A stretch of DNA of 64,000 nt from an uncultured Acidimicrobiales bacterium (GTDB lineage Bacteria; Actinomycetota; Acidimicrobiia; Acidimicrobiales; CADCSY01): contig CADCSY010000120.1 in assembly GCA_902805555.1 (NCBI GenBank), positions 1-64,000 on the forward strand, written 5' to 3'. Position numbers and translations under genes: made by a program. The stretch's first letter is position 1, and the number at the start of each line of letters is the position of its first letter. Positions 52,196 through 60,920 of the stretch are shown here, in pieces. The notes beneath the pieces are model-generated. The model was not told where the DNA came from. It did not search any database and was given only the letters and a program-made list of their open reading frames with translations.

Positions 52196-53007
52196 TGTTC
52201 CGGCCGCTCGCCGTCGGGGAGCGGGTCATCGTCGTCGACGCCAAGGGCCGCCAGCACCTGGTGACCCTCCTCGAGGACGGGGAGTTCCACACCCACGCGG
52301 GCTTCATCCCCCACCGCGCGTTCATCGGCGAGGAGGAGGGCGTCACCGTGCGGACGGCGGTCGGCGCCCGCTACACGGCCATGCGCCCGACGATCAGCGA
52401 CGTCGTGTTCCGCATGCCGCGGGGGGCGCAGGTCATCTACCCGAAGGACCTCGGCCCGATCATGATCATGGCCGACATCCACCCGGGGGTCCGGGTGCTG
52501 GAGGCGGGGGTCGGCAGCGGCGCCCTCTCGATGACGATGGTCCGGGCGGGGGCCGACGTGGTCGGCTACGAGATCCGGGAGGACTTCGCGGCTCGCGCTC
52601 GGAGCAACGTCGCCGCGCTCGTGGGCGAGGCGACGGCCGCCGAGCGCTACCGCGTCGAGGTGCGCGACGTCTACGAGGGGATCGACGAGGTCGGCCTCGA
52701 CGCCGTCCTGCTCGACCTGCCCGAACCCTGGCACGTGGTGCCACACGCCGAGGCGGCCCTCCGGGGCGGGGGGACCCTCGTCGCCTACAACCCGTCGATC
52801 ACCCAGGCCGCCCAGCTGCGGGAGGCCATGGTCGGCAGCGGGTTCGAGCTCGCGGAGACGGTGGAGTTCCTCCGCCGGACCTGGCACGTCGAGGGTCAGG
52901 CGGTGCGGCCGGACCACCGGATGGTCGCCCACACCGGCTTCCTCACCTCGGCCAGGCTCCTCGGGCCGGTTCCGGGGGGCCTGCGACCCGCCCGACTCCA
53001 GCGTTGA
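52195..53007 (+). CDS. trmI: tRNA (adenine-58-N1)-methyltransferase TrmI
   Basis: The 270-residue protein has the TrmI N-terminal beta domain (RVIVVDAKGRQHLVTLLEDGEFHTHAGFIPH) and the methyltransferase core: YPKDLGPIMIMADIHPGVRVLEAGVGSGALSMTMVRAG (motif I), GYEIREDFA, and VLLDLPEPWHVV with TLVAYNPSITQ. It should methylate N1 of A58 in the tRNA T loop. The gene lies upstream of mpa, as it does in mycobacteria. TGATG and then a TTGA overlap link it to its neighbours. Confidence 0.93.
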   Translation: MFRPLAVGERVIVVDAKGRQHLVTLLEDGEFHTHAGFIPHRAFIGEEEGVTVRTAVGARYTAMRPTISDVVFRMPRGAQVIYPKDLGPIMIMADIHPGVRVLEAGVGSGALSMTMVRAGADVVGYEIREDFAARARSNVAALVGEATAAERYRVEVRDVYEGIDEVGLDAVLLDLPEPWHVVPHAEAALRGGGTLVAYNPSITQAAQLREAMVGSGFELAETVEFLRRTWHVEGQAVRPDHRMVAHTGFLTSARLLGPVPGGLRPARLQR

Positions 53008-54167
53008 ACCTCCTCGACCTCGCCATCCTCCTCTTCGCCGCCTCCGCGGCCGTCGGCGGTCACCGGCTCGGGTTGGTCGCACGCAGCCTCTCCTGGGCCG
53101 GGCTCGTCCTCGGCCTCGTCCTCGGCGCCCGCATCCTCCCGGCGGTGGTCGAGCGCCTCGGCCCCGCAGCGCCGACGAGCCGGTTCCTGGTGGCGGTCGG
53201 CACGCTCCTCGGGAGCGCCCTCGTGGGTCAGGCGCTCGGGCTGGTGGTGGGGAGGAGGGCACACGTGGCGCTGCCGGCGGCGGGCCGCCCGATCGACCGC
53301 CTCGGCGGGGCGCTCGCCGGCATCGTCGGCGTCCTCGTCGGCGTGTGGCTCCTGCTGCCCACCATGGCCGACGTCCCGGGGGTCGCCTCCCGCCTGGCGC
53401 GGGGGTCGCGCGTCGCCCGCGCCGTCGACGAGGCGGCCCCTGCGCCGCCCGACACCCTCCAGGCGCTGCGCCGGCTTGTCGGGGAGGGGTCGTTCCCCCA
53501 GGTGTTCTCCACGCTCCGGCCCGCCCCCGAGGTGGGGCTGCCGCCAGGTGACGCCGGGGTCCCCGCGTCGGTGGTGGCTCGCACGAGTGCCGCCACGGTG
53601 CGGATCGAGGGACGGGCCTGCGACCGCATCCAGGAGGGCAGCGGCTTCGTCGCCGAACCCGGCGTCGTCGTGACCAACGCCCACGTCGTGGCCGGGGAGG
53701 CGGCCACGGACGCCGTCCGGCCCGACGGGTCGAGGGTCGCGGCCACCGTGGTCCACTTCGACCCGGACCGGGACCTCGCCGTGCTGGCCGTGCCCGAGGT
53801 GGCCGCTGCACCGCTGCCGATCGGGGACGTCGAGGTCGGAGGGACGGGCGTCGTGCTCGGCCACCCGGGGGGCGGCCCGCTCGAGGCGTCACCGTTCGCC
53901 GTGCAGGAGGAGGTGCAAGCCGTGGGCCGCGACCTCTACGACGACCACGACACCCGGCGACGGGTGCTGGTCCTGGCCAGCGACCTCGCCCCGGGCGACT
54001 CGGGTGCTCCCGCCGTGGACGCCGGCGGGAGCGTGGTCGGCGTCGCCTTCGCCATCGCCCCCGACCGGCCGGGGACGGCCTACGCGCTCACGACCGACGA
54101 GCTGCGAGCAGCCCTGGACGCGCCGAGGGCGGCACGCGGGGTGGACACCGGTCCGTGCCTGTCGTGA
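53004..54167 (+). CDS. marP: MarP-type membrane serine protease
   Basis: The 387-residue protein combines a CvpA-like membrane part, four predicted helices within residues 1-125, and an extracytoplasmic trypsin-like domain. Catalytic His is in VVTNAHVVAG, Asp in DPDRDLAVL, and Ser in APGDSGAP. In Mycobacterium tuberculosis the MarP relative protects against acid and oxidative stress by processing a peptidoglycan hydrolase. The TTG start overlaps the trmI stop, so it is made from the same message. A strong hairpin follows the stop. Confidence 0.85.
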   Translation: MNLLDLAILLFAASAAVGGHRLGLVARSLSWAGLVLGLVLGARILPAVVERLGPAAPTSRFLVAVGTLLGSALVGQALGLVVGRRAHVALPAAGRPIDRLGGALAGIVGVLVGVWLLLPTMADVPGVASRLARGSRVARAVDEAAPAPPDTLQALRRLVGEGSFPQVFSTLRPAPEVGLPPGDAGVPASVVARTSAATVRIEGRACDRIQEGSGFVAEPGVVVTNAHVVAGEAATDAVRPDGSRVAATVVHFDPDRDLAVLAVPEVAAAPLPIGDVEVGGTGVVLGHPGGGPLEASPFAVQEEVQAVGRDLYDDHDTRRRVLVLASDLAPGDSGAPAVDAGGSVVGVAFAIAPDRPGTAYALTTDELRAALDAPRAARGVDTGPCLS

Positions 54168-54168
54168 T

Positions 54169-54189
54169 CCGGGCCGCCGAGCGGCCCGG
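54169..54189. terminator. Bidirectional terminator hairpin
   Basis: CCGGGCCGC (54169-54177) pairs perfectly with GCGGCCCGG (54181-54189) over a 3-base loop, exactly between the marP stop and the convergent ferredoxin stop. It would end transcription from both sides. Confidence 0.65.
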
Positions 54190-54191
54190 GC

Positions 54192-54425
54192 TCACGGCTC
54201 GATGAAGATGCACTCCCCGGGGCACTCCTCGGCCGACTCGACGACGGCGTCGGTGTACTTGTCGTCGAAGTTGGCCATGCCCTCGGCGCCCCCGGGATCC
54301 GAGAACACCTTGCTGCCCTCCTTGACGTAGGCCAGCCCGTCGTCGAGCAGCGTGAACACGTCGGGGGCGATCTCCTCGCAGAGCCCGTCGCCGGTGCAGA
54401 GATCCTGGTCGATCCAGACCTTCAT
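54192..54425 (-). CDS. Small ferredoxin, [3Fe-4S] type
   Basis: The 77-residue protein starts [24 protein letters not shown] and ends with [11 protein letters not shown]. The first motif has two Cys with five residues between and the last has CP, the pattern of small single-cluster ferredoxins that pass electrons to cytochrome P450s. No P450 lies in the window. The ATG at 54425 follows a GGGAGG Shine-Dalgarno; a longer reading frame upstream lacks any ferredoxin signature. Confidence 0.87.
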   Translation of the reverse strand: MKVWIDQDLCTGDGLCEEIAPDVFTLLDDGLAYVKEGSKVFSDPGGAEGMANFDDKYTDAVVESAEECPGECIFIEP

Positions 54426-54484
54426 GTGGAGCGCCTCCCTGGCGTGTCGTTCCTGTGCCGACGAGGTCGTCGGCGCGTGCTCCG

Positions 54485-54490
54485 AATTTA
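54485..54490 (-). promoter_or_regulatory. -10 element TAAATT for ferredoxin
   Basis: TAAATT lies 59 bases before the ferredoxin ATG, with TTGGGT 19 bases upstream (54510-54515) as a possible -35. This AT-rich spot is rare here. Confidence 0.35.
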
Positions 54491-54571
54491 CCCGGTCGGA
54501 GCGAGAGAAACCCAACTACCTTCGCGATCGCACCGGTGGCAGGGTGTCAGGGACGGCGGGGGGGCGCCGTG

Positions 54572-54577
54572 TAGGGT
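54572..54577 (+). promoter_or_regulatory. -10 element TAGGGT for mpa, leadered
   Basis: TAGGGT lies 31 bases before the mpa ATG. The leader carries a GGAGAGG Shine-Dalgarno about 10 bases before the start. Confidence 0.45.
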
Positions 54578-54608
54578 CCGGACCCCGGCGACGGAGAGGT
54601 GGTCGCAG

Positions 54609-56354
54609 ATGCCAGACAACGAGGGAAGCGAGCTCGACGAGCTGCGGGAGCAGGCGATGACGCTCGAGGAGGAGGTCGCCTTCCTCCGCCGCAAGCTGCA
54701 GGAGGCGCCCCGCCGCGTCCGCACGCTCGAGGAGCGGCTGCTGGAGACGAAGGGGCAGCTGTCCCAGGCCGTCACCCAGAACGAGAAGCTGACCTACACC
54801 CTCCGCGAGGCCCGCGACCACATCGCGGCGCTGCGGGAGGAGGTCGAGAAGCTCACGCAGCCGCCGGCCGCCTACGGCACGCTGCTCGGCCGCAACGACG
54901 ACGGCACGGTCGACGTCTTCTCCGGCGGGCGCAAGATGCGCGTCGCCATCCACCCCGACCTCGAGGACCAGGCGCTCTCGCGGGGCCTCGAGGTCGTGCT
55001 CAACGAGTCGCTCAACGTCGTGCTGGCCCGCAGCTCGGAGCTGTCGGGCGAGGTGGTCACGCTCCGCGAGGTGCTCGACGGCGGCACCCGTGCGCTCGTG
55101 GTCGGGCGCGCCGACGAGGAGCGGGTGGTCGAGCTGGCCGACTGGTTGGTCGGCACGACCCTGCGCTCCGGCGACACCGTCCTCCTCGACCCCCGCTCGG
55201 GGCTGCTCCTGGAGCGGCTCGAGCGACCCGAGGTCGAGGAGCTCGTGCTCGAGGAGGTGCCCGACATCTCCTACGACGACGTCGGCGGCCTCGACACCCA
55301 GATCGAGATGATCATGGACGCGGTGGAGCTGCCGTTCCTCCACCAGGCGCTCTTCGCCGAGTACCGGCTGCCGGCGCCGAAGGGCATCCTGCTCTACGGG
55401 CCGCCCGGGTGCGGCAAGACCCTGATCGCCAAGGCGGTGGCCAACAGCCTGTCGAAGAAGGTGAGCGAGGTCACTGGCCGGCCCGCAGCCCGGAGCTACT
55501 TCTTGAACATCAAGGGCCCGGAGCTGCTCAACAAGTACGTGGGCGAGACCGAGCGCCAGATCCGCCAGGTGTTCCAGCGGGCTCGTGAGAAGAGCGAGGA
55601 GGGCGTCCCCGTCATCGTCTTCTTCGACGAGATGGAGAGCCTGTTCCGCACCAGGGGCACCGGCATCAGCTCGGACATGGAGTCGACCATCGTGCCGCAG
55701 CTCCTGGCCGAGATCGACGGGGTCGAGACGCTCAAGAACGTCATCGTCATCGGCGCCTCCAACCGCGAGGACCTCATCGACCCCGCCATCCTCCGGCCGG
55801 GGCGCCTCGACGTGAAGATCAAGATCGAGCGGCCCAACGAGTCGGCGGCGACGTCGATCTTCGGCCGCTACCTCACCGCCGACCTCCCGCTCTCGGAGGA
55901 CGAGGTCGCGGGGCTCGGGGGCGGCGACCGGGACAAGGCGGTCCGGCTCATGATCGAGCGCACCGTCGAGGTGATGTACCAGACCGACGAGATGAACCAG
56001 TTCCTGGAGGTCACCTACCAGAACGGTGACAAGGAGATCATGTACTTCAAGGACTTCTCGTCGGGCGCCATGATCGAGAACATCGTGCGCAGGGCGAAGA
56101 AGCTCGCCATCAAGCGGCTGATCGCCGGGGGGCCTCCCGGCATCAGGGTCAAGGACCTGACCGACTCGATCGCCCAGGAGTACAAGGAGCACGAGGACCT
56201 CCCGAACACCACGAACCCCGACGACTGGGCCAAGATCTCCGGCAAGAAGGGTGAGCGGATCGTCTACGTCCGCACCCTCGTCTCCCACGGGGTCGAGGCC
56301 GAGTCCGCCGGTGGGCGCTCGATCGAGCGGATGGCGACCGGCCAGTACCTGTAG
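54609..56354 (+). CDS. mpa: Proteasome-associated AAA ATPase Mpa/ARC
   Basis: The 581-residue protein has an N-terminal coiled coil (about residues 5-85) for binding Pup, two OB-type inter-domains (about 90-240), and one AAA domain. Walker A is GPPGCGKT (about 263-271) and Walker B is IVFFDEME (about 335). It should unfold pupylated proteins and feed them to the 20S core. The last residues are QYL, the hydrophobic-Tyr-x gate-opening tail that docks on the alpha ring, also found in mycobacterial Mpa. It heads the Pup–proteasome locus, with dop next. Confidence 0.95.
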   Translation: MPDNEGSELDELREQAMTLEEEVAFLRRKLQEAPRRVRTLEERLLETKGQLSQAVTQNEKLTYTLREARDHIAALREEVEKLTQPPAAYGTLLGRNDDGTVDVFSGGRKMRVAIHPDLEDQALSRGLEVVLNESLNVVLARSSELSGEVVTLREVLDGGTRALVVGRADEERVVELADWLVGTTLRSGDTVLLDPRSGLLLERLERPEVEELVLEEVPDISYDDVGGLDTQIEMIMDAVELPFLHQALFAEYRLPAPKGILLYGPPGCGKTLIAKAVANSLSKKVSEVTGRPAARSYFLNIKGPELLNKYVGETERQIRQVFQRAREKSEEGVPVIVFFDEMESLFRTRGTGISSDMESTIVPQLLAEIDGVETLKNVIVIGASNREDLIDPAILRPGRLDVKIKIERPNESAATSIFGRYLTADLPLSEDEVAGLGGGDRDKAVRLMIERTVEVMYQTDEMNQFLEVTYQNGDKEIMYFKDFSSGAMIENIVRRAKKLAIKRLIAGGPPGIRVKDLTDSIAQEYKEHEDLPNTTNPDDWAKISGKKGERIVYVRTLVSHGVEAESAGGRSIERMATGQYL

Positions 56355-56417
56355 GTCGACCCTCGCACCCACCCGTCGCGTCCCCCGCCTGGCCGCCGGT
56401 TGTCGCAGACCCACGGG

Positions 56418-56423
56418 TAGGGT
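56418..56423 (+). promoter_or_regulatory. -10 element TAGGGT, leaderless
   Basis: TAGGGT ends six bases before the GTG of dop. Confidence 0.55.
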
Positions 56424-56429
56424 CGATCC

Positions 56430-57917
56430 GTGGCCATCAGGAAGGTGTGCGGCGTCGAGACGGAGTACGGCATCGTGCTCCGTGGCGGGGGGGAGTCCAA
56501 CCCCATCGCGGCGTCCTCCCTGCTCATCAACGCCTACGTCTCCTCGTTGCAGCGCAACGTGGGGTGGGACTTCGAGGACGAGTCCCCCGGGACCGACGCC
56601 CGCGGCTTCCAGGCCGAGGGCTCGATGCCGCCCGAGGTCGAGACCCACCTCGTCAACGCCGTGCTGACCAACGGGGCCAGGTACTACGTCGACCACGCCC
56701 ACCCCGAGTGCTCCACGCCGGAGTGCAGCGATGCCCGCGAGGTGGCGGTGTGGGACCGGGCCGCCGAGCAGATCCTCGTCCAGTCCATGGCCGCCGCCGG
56801 GGCGATCCTCCCCGCCGGCCAGGAGCTCGTCGTCCACAAGAACAACAGCGACGGGAAGGGCAACAGCTACGGCTGCCACGAGAACTACCTGATGGACCGG
56901 GCGGTGCCGTTCAGCCGGATCGTCAACGGGATCATGCCGTTCTTCGTGACCCGGCAGCTGTTCACCGGCGCCGGCAAGGTCGGGACCGAGGCGGTCGGCC
57001 TCACGACGTCTGACGTGCCGTTCCAGCTGAGCTCCCGGGCCGACTTCTTCGAGGAGGAGGTCGGGCTGGAGACGACGCTCAAGCGGCCCCTGGTCAACAC
57101 CCGGGACGAGCCCCACTGCGACGCGCAGAAGTACCGCCGCCTCCACGTCATCGTCGGCGACGCCAACATGTCCGAGGTCGCCACCTACCTCAAGGTGGGC
57201 ACCACCGCCATCGTCCTCGCGATGATCGAGGACGACGAGCTGCAGCGCGACCTGTCGCTCATGAACCCCGTCGCCGCGCTCCGCCGGGTCTCGTACGACC
57301 TGTCGCTCGGCCTCGTGCTCGACCTCGCCGACCACACCCGCATGACGGCCCTCGACCTGCAGTGGCAGTACCTCGGCTACGCGAAGAAGTGGGCGGAGAG
57401 CCGGGGCCTCGAGTCCGTCGGCGAGGAGGTCGGCGCCGACGTCCTCCAGCGCTGGGAGGCGACCCTCGAGGCGCTCGAGACCGACCCCGCCTCGCTGGCC
57501 ACGACCGTGGACTGGGTGGCGAAGCGGTCGCTGCTCAGCGCCTACGCCGAGCGGGACGGCCTGGCCTGGGACTCACCGAAGCTGAAGGCGCTCGACCTGC
57601 AGTACCACGACCTCCGACCCGGCCGCTGCCTCGCTGCCCGCCTCGGGCTCGAGCGCATCAGCAGCGACGACGAGGTGGCACGGGCGGTCACCGAGCCGCC
57701 CACCACCACACGGGCCTACTTCCGCGGCAAGTGCCTGCAGCGCTTCGCCAGCAGCATCGTCGCCGCCAACTGGGACTCGCTGGTGTTCGACATCGGCGGG
57801 GATCCCCTCCGCCGGGTGCCGATGATGGAACCGTTGAAGGGCACGGCCGCCATGGTCGATGACCTGTTGGACAGCTGTGCGACCCCGGCCGAGCTCCTCG
57901 ACCGGTTGGGCGCCTAG
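56430..57917 (+). CDS. dop: Pup deamidase/depupylase Dop
   Basis: The 495-residue protein belongs to the carboxylate-amine-ligase-like fold shared with PafA. GVETEYG carries the metal-binding Glu10 and YYVDHAHPE carries Asp88, the predicted nucleophile. A further block [10 protein letters not shown] is shared with pafA. Dop converts the Pup C-terminal Gln to Glu and removes Pup from proteins. It is longer than PafA here, as usual for Dop. The GTG is fixed by a leaderless -10 element; pup follows 18 bases after its stop. Confidence 0.95.
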   Translation: MAIRKVCGVETEYGIVLRGGGESNPIAASSLLINAYVSSLQRNVGWDFEDESPGTDARGFQAEGSMPPEVETHLVNAVLTNGARYYVDHAHPECSTPECSDAREVAVWDRAAEQILVQSMAAAGAILPAGQELVVHKNNSDGKGNSYGCHENYLMDRAVPFSRIVNGIMPFFVTRQLFTGAGKVGTEAVGLTTSDVPFQLSSRADFFEEEVGLETTLKRPLVNTRDEPHCDAQKYRRLHVIVGDANMSEVATYLKVGTTAIVLAMIEDDELQRDLSLMNPVAALRRVSYDLSLGLVLDLADHTRMTALDLQWQYLGYAKKWAESRGLESVGEEVGADVLQRWEATLEALETDPASLATTVDWVAKRSLLSAYAERDGLAWDSPKLKALDLQYHDLRPGRCLAARLGLERISSDDEVARAVTEPPTTTRAYFRGKCLQRFASSIVAANWDSLVFDIGGDPLRRVPMMEPLKGTAAMVDDLLDSCATPAELLDRLGA

Positions 57918-57935
57918 GACAAAGGGAGGCACACG

Positions 57936-58133
57936 ATGCCCGAGCGTGAGCAGATCAAGCGAGAAGCACCGGCCCGGAAGGAGGCCGAGACCGTCGAGGA
58001 GGTCCCGGCCGGGTCCGAGAAGGGTGAGAAGCTGAAGGCCGAGATGGACGACCTCCTCGACGAGATCGACGAGGTGCTCGAGTCGAACTCGGAGGACTTC
58101 GTGCGGGGCTACGTCCAGAAGGGCGGCCAGTAG
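57936..58133 (+). CDS. pup: Prokaryotic ubiquitin-like protein Pup
   Basis: The 65-residue protein is rich in Glu, Lys and Asp, has a helical middle (KGEKLKAEMDDLLDEIDEVLESN) and ends GGQ, so the C-terminal Gln must be deamidated by Dop before PafA can link it to lysines. The stretch SEDFVRGYVQKGGQ is the conserved Pup signature. An AAAGGGAGG Shine-Dalgarno precedes the ATG by about 8 bases. It is likely translated from the dop message. Confidence 0.97.
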   Translation: MPEREQIKREAPARKEAETVEEVPAGSEKGEKLKAEMDDLLDEIDEVLESNSEDFVRGYVQKGGQ

Positions 58134-58215
58134 CGGTCGCCCGCTCGCCCGGACAGCCCCGCCCGTCCAGGCCGGAGCTCGGGTTCGACAGGACGAGCGC
58201 CGTCCGGCGCCCCGG

Positions 58216-59727
58216 TCAGCGGCTGCGCCGCCGTGCCGGGGGAGGCTGCTGGCCGGCCCTCGCTGCGAGCTCTGCCCTCGTCCGTGCCGGGGCGTTGGCC
58301 CCACTGCGGCCGGGACCGGCCTTGGTGCCGGTGCGACCGCCGCCGTTACGGGGCGCCTGGCCCCGGCCACCTGGACGGGCCTGGCGGGCCGGCTCGACCG
58401 GCGCCGGCGGGGGCTCGACGTAGGGGGCGGCCGGTCCGGCCAGCGCCGTGATCTCCGTTGCGCCCGGGCGCACCGTCACCGTGGTCGGGTTGATGCCGGC
58501 CTGCTTGGCCAGCACCCGGACGTCCCTCGACTGCTCGGGGAGGGCGAGGGTGACCACGGTCCCGCCTGCGCCGGCGCGGGCGGTGCGACCGGAGCGGTGC
58601 AGGTACGCCTTGTGCTCGGTGGGCGGGTCGACGTGCACGACGAGCTCGATGTCGTCGACGTGGATGCCGCGTGCCGCGATGTCGGTGGCGACGAGCACCC
58701 GGGCCGAGCCGTCGGTGAACGCCGACAGGTTCCGCTCGCGCATCCCCTGGCTCAGGTTCCCGTGCAGGTCGACGGCGGGGATGCCGGCGGCGGTCAGCTG
58801 CTTGGCCAGCTTCTTCGCCGTGTGCTTGGTCCGCATGAAGAGCAGGCTGCGTCCCTCTCCGGCAGCCAGCTCGTGGACGACGGCGGGCTTGTCGGCGGCG
58901 CTCACCGAGAAGACGTGGTGGGTCATGGTCGAGACGGGGGAGACGGCTGGGTCGACGGAGTGGGTGGTCGGCCGGTCGAGGTAGCGCCGGACGAGCACGT
59001 CGACGCCGTTGTCCAGCGTCGCCGAGAAGAGCATGCGCTGACCCACCTCGGGCGTGCGGTCGAGCAGTCGCTTGACCGCCGGGAGGAAGCCGAGGTCGGC
59101 CATGTGGTCGGCCTCGTCCAGCACGGTGATCTCGACCGCCGACAGGTCGCAGTGCCCCTGCCCGATGAGGTCCTCGAGCCGTCCCGGACAGGCGATGAGC
59201 ACGTCGACGCCGCGCGACAGCGCCCGCACCTGCGGGTTCTGCCCGACGCCGCCGAACACCACGGTGGCGGTCAGCCCGACGGCGCTCGCCAGCGGCTCCA
59301 CGACCGCCAGCACCTGGTTGGCGAGCTCGCGGGTGGGGACGAGGACGAGCGCACGTGCTTGGCGAGGACGGCGGGCGCCCCCGGCCAGCCGGGCCACGAG
59401 GGGGAGGCCGAAGGCGAGCGTCTTGCCGCTCCCGGTGCGCCCCCGACCGAGCACGTCCCGCCCGGCGAGCGTGTCGGGCAACGTGGCCGCCTGGATCGGG
59501 AACGGGGCGTCGATGCCCTGGGCGGTGAGCGCCGCGACCAGCACGGCGGGGACGCCGAGGTCGGCGAAAGAGCGTCCGGGCACCTCCACCGGCGGCGTGA
59601 CGGGCTCGGGGCCCGCGGCGGGGGATGCGGGCGCCTCGGACTGCGTCGAGGATGCGGCGGCGGGGCGGTTGGCGGCGGGCGCGCCGCTCGGACGGCGCCG
59701 GCGGCGCGTGTGGTCGGACGTGCTCAT
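58216..59727 (-). CDS. DEAD-box RNA helicase
   Basis: The 503-residue protein has all DEAD-box motifs: Q motif PFPIQ, motif I GRTGSGKT (residue before is Arg rather than the usual Ala/Gln), PTRELA, DEAD in LDEADHM, SAT, ATDIAARGIHVDD, and HRSGRTARAG. Basic/Pro-rich tails (residues 1-50 and 440-503) may bind RNA. It should unwind RNA duplexes or remodel ribosome assembly. It lies antisense between pup and prcB, with a 98-base leader upstream as in cold-shock helicases. Confidence 0.92.
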   Translation of the reverse strand: MSTSDHTRRRRRPSGAPAANRPAAASSTQSEAPASPAAGPEPVTPPVEVPGRSFADLGVPAVLVAALTAQGIDAPFPIQAATLPDTLAGRDVLGRGRTGSGKTLAFGLPLVARLAGGARRPRQARALVLVPTRELANQVLAVVEPLASAVGLTATVVFGGVGQNPQVRALSRGVDVLIACPGRLEDLIGQGHCDLSAVEITVLDEADHMADLGFLPAVKRLLDRTPEVGQRMLFSATLDNGVDVLVRRYLDRPTTHSVDPAVSPVSTMTHHVFSVSAADKPAVVHELAAGEGRSLLFMRTKHTAKKLAKQLTAAGIPAVDLHGNLSQGMRERNLSAFTDGSARVLVATDIAARGIHVDDIELVVHVDPPTEHKAYLHRSGRTARAGAGGTVVTLALPEQSRDVRVLAKQAGINPTTVTVRPGATEITALAGPAAPYVEPPPAPVEPARQARPGGRGQAPRNGGGRTGTKAGPGRSGANAPARTRAELAARAGQQPPPARRRSR

Positions 59728-59825
59728 CGAAAGGTGTTCCTTGCGCTTGGGGGATCGCCGCCGCGGTGCGGCTGGCAGCGCAGGTCGATGCCCACGCACG
59801 GCTCGCGACGAGGCGAACGCCCCCC

Positions 59826-59831
59826 ATCGTA
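59826..59831 (-). promoter_or_regulatory. Possible -10 element TACGAT for the helicase
   Basis: TACGAT lies 98 bases before the helicase ATG, giving an approx. 90-base 5' leader. Long leaders are common for cold-induced helicases, but regulation here is inferred. Confidence 0.3.
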
Positions 59832-59957
59832 CGGGTTCGGCCGGGCGCTGCGGTGGAGCCGCCCACCACCGCCGTCCGGACCGGCCGTGGCCTCGACGAG
59901 TGGGGTCTGTCATCGCCTCGGCTCCGGCGGCGGGGAATGGGGGTGGCAGCCCGGAGA

Positions 59958-59963
59958 TAGCCT
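59958..59963 (+). promoter_or_regulatory. -10 element TAGCCT, leaderless
   Basis: TAGCCT ends eight bases before the ATG of prcB; a GGAG stretch overlaps the gap and could alternatively be a weak Shine-Dalgarno. Confidence 0.45.
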
Positions 59964-59971
59964 CCGGAGCC

Positions 59972-60802
59972 ATGACCTTCCCGCTCTACCGTCCGGGGGA
60001 CGACCCGGGGCCCAGCTTCGCGGAGCTCCTGCGCCGGACCGGTTCGGTTCCCGCCGTCCCCGCGGCATCGGTCGGGGGCGTCACCCACGGGACGACCGTC
60101 GTGGCCATCCGCTTCGCAGAGGGTGTGGTGATGGCGGGCGACCGACGTGCCACCTCGGGGAACCTCATCAGCCACCGCACGATGGAGAAGGTGTTCCCCG
60201 CCGACCGCCACTCGGGGGTGGCGATCGCAGGGGCGGCGGGCCCGGCGATGGACATGGTCAGGCTCTTCCAGCTCCAGCTCGAGCACTACGAGAAGGTCGA
60301 GGGCGTCGAGCTGAGCCTCGAGGGCAAGGCGAACCAGCTGTCGGGGATGGTGCGCAACCACCTGCCGGCAGCGATGCAGGGCCTCGCCGTGGTGCCGCTC
60401 TTCGCCGGCTACGACACCCGCCGCCGCGCCGGGAGGCTGTTCCAGTACGACGTCACCGGGGGCCGCTACGAGGAGTCGGGCTTCGCCACCACCGGCTCGG
60501 GCAGCCTCCACGCCGGCACCGTCATCAAGATGGGCTACCAGGACGACCTCGATCGGGGCGCGTCGCTCGACCTCGCGATCTCGGCCCTGTTCAACGCCGC
60601 CGACGAGGACTCCGCGACAGGTGGCCCCGACCTGGTGCGGGGCATCTACCCGACCATGGCGACCATCACCGGGGAGGGCTTCACAAAGGTCGAAGAGGAC
60701 GAGATCGCCGAGCGCTTCGCCGCACTCGTCGGTCGGCTCTCGACCCCGGACAGCACCACCGCTGCCGGCGCCGCGCCGAGCATCGGAGGTCTCCTGACAT
60801 GA
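59972..60802 (+). CDS. prcB: Proteasome beta subunit PrcB
   Basis: The 276-residue protein has a 40-residue propeptide ending HG before Thr41 (TTVVAIRFAEGVVMAGDRRAT), the N-terminal catalytic Thr of mature beta subunits. Asp and Lys of the active site (MAGDRRATSGN and KVFPA) are present. It assembles into the 20S core with PrcA and degrades substrates delivered by Mpa. The propeptide (about 40) is shorter than in Mycobacterium (57). Its stop TGA overlaps an ATG that starts a tandem repeat before prcA. Confidence 0.96.
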   Translation: MTFPLYRPGDDPGPSFAELLRRTGSVPAVPAASVGGVTHGTTVVAIRFAEGVVMAGDRRATSGNLISHRTMEKVFPADRHSGVAIAGAAGPAMDMVRLFQLQLEHYEKVEGVELSLEGKANQLSGMVRNHLPAAMQGLAVVPLFAGYDTRRRAGRLFQYDVTGGRYEESGFATTGSGSLHAGTVIKMGYQDDLDRGASLDLAISALFNAADEDSATGGPDLVRGIYPTMATITGEGFTKVEEDEIAERFAALVGRLSTPDSTTAAGAAPSIGGLLT

Positions 60803-60861
60803 GCGAGCGCAGCGAGCGTGGCCCGAGCGGCCCGGCCGCAGGCCAGGAGCGGACAGCATGA
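60799..60861 (+). CDS. 20-codon mini-ORF, repeat copy 1
   Basis: The ATG overlaps the prcB stop (ATGA) and the TGA overlaps the ATG of copy 2. The 20-residue product starts MSERSERGP and ends QERTA, polar and low in structure. Its Shine-Dalgarno is not obvious; ribosomes would come from prcB by reinitiation. Whether the peptide matters is unknown. Confidence 0.5.
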   Translation: MSERSERGPSGPAAGQERTA

Positions 60862-60916
60862 GCGAGCGCAGCGAGCGTGGCCCGAGCGGCCCGGCCGCAG
60901 GCCAGGAGCGGACAGC
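60799..60916 (+). repeat. Two tandem 59-bp units, MIRU-like, between prcB and prcA
   Basis: Units 60799-60857 and 60858-60916 are identical. Each holds a nested hairpin (TGGCC...GGCCA outside GCGGCC...GGCCGC), then an AGGAGCGG Shine-Dalgarno seven or so bases before the next ATG. Because 59 is not a multiple of 3, each ATG is in a new frame; ATGA overlaps stitch them together. Mycobacterial MIRUs are known to sit at such ATGA junctions. Confidence 0.85.
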
Positions 60917-60920
60917 ATGA
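60858..60920 (+). CDS. 20-codon mini-ORF, repeat copy 2
   Basis: The second copy of the mini-ORF is identical in sequence. Its ATG has an upstream AGGAGCGG from copy 1 and its TGA overlaps the prcA ATG (ATGA). Confidence 0.5.
   Translation: MSERSERGPSGPAAGQERTA

Noticed and set aside
58175..58200. GGTTCGA resembling a tRNA T-loop
   Set aside because: No acceptor or anticodon stem could be formed around it, and no conserved D-loop bases are present.
60818..60916. N-terminal extension of PrcA through the repeat
   Set aside because: The frame would read the tandem repeat as protein (about 33 residues) before the conserved PrcA N-terminus. The ATG at 60917 has its own Shine-Dalgarno and matches the family start.
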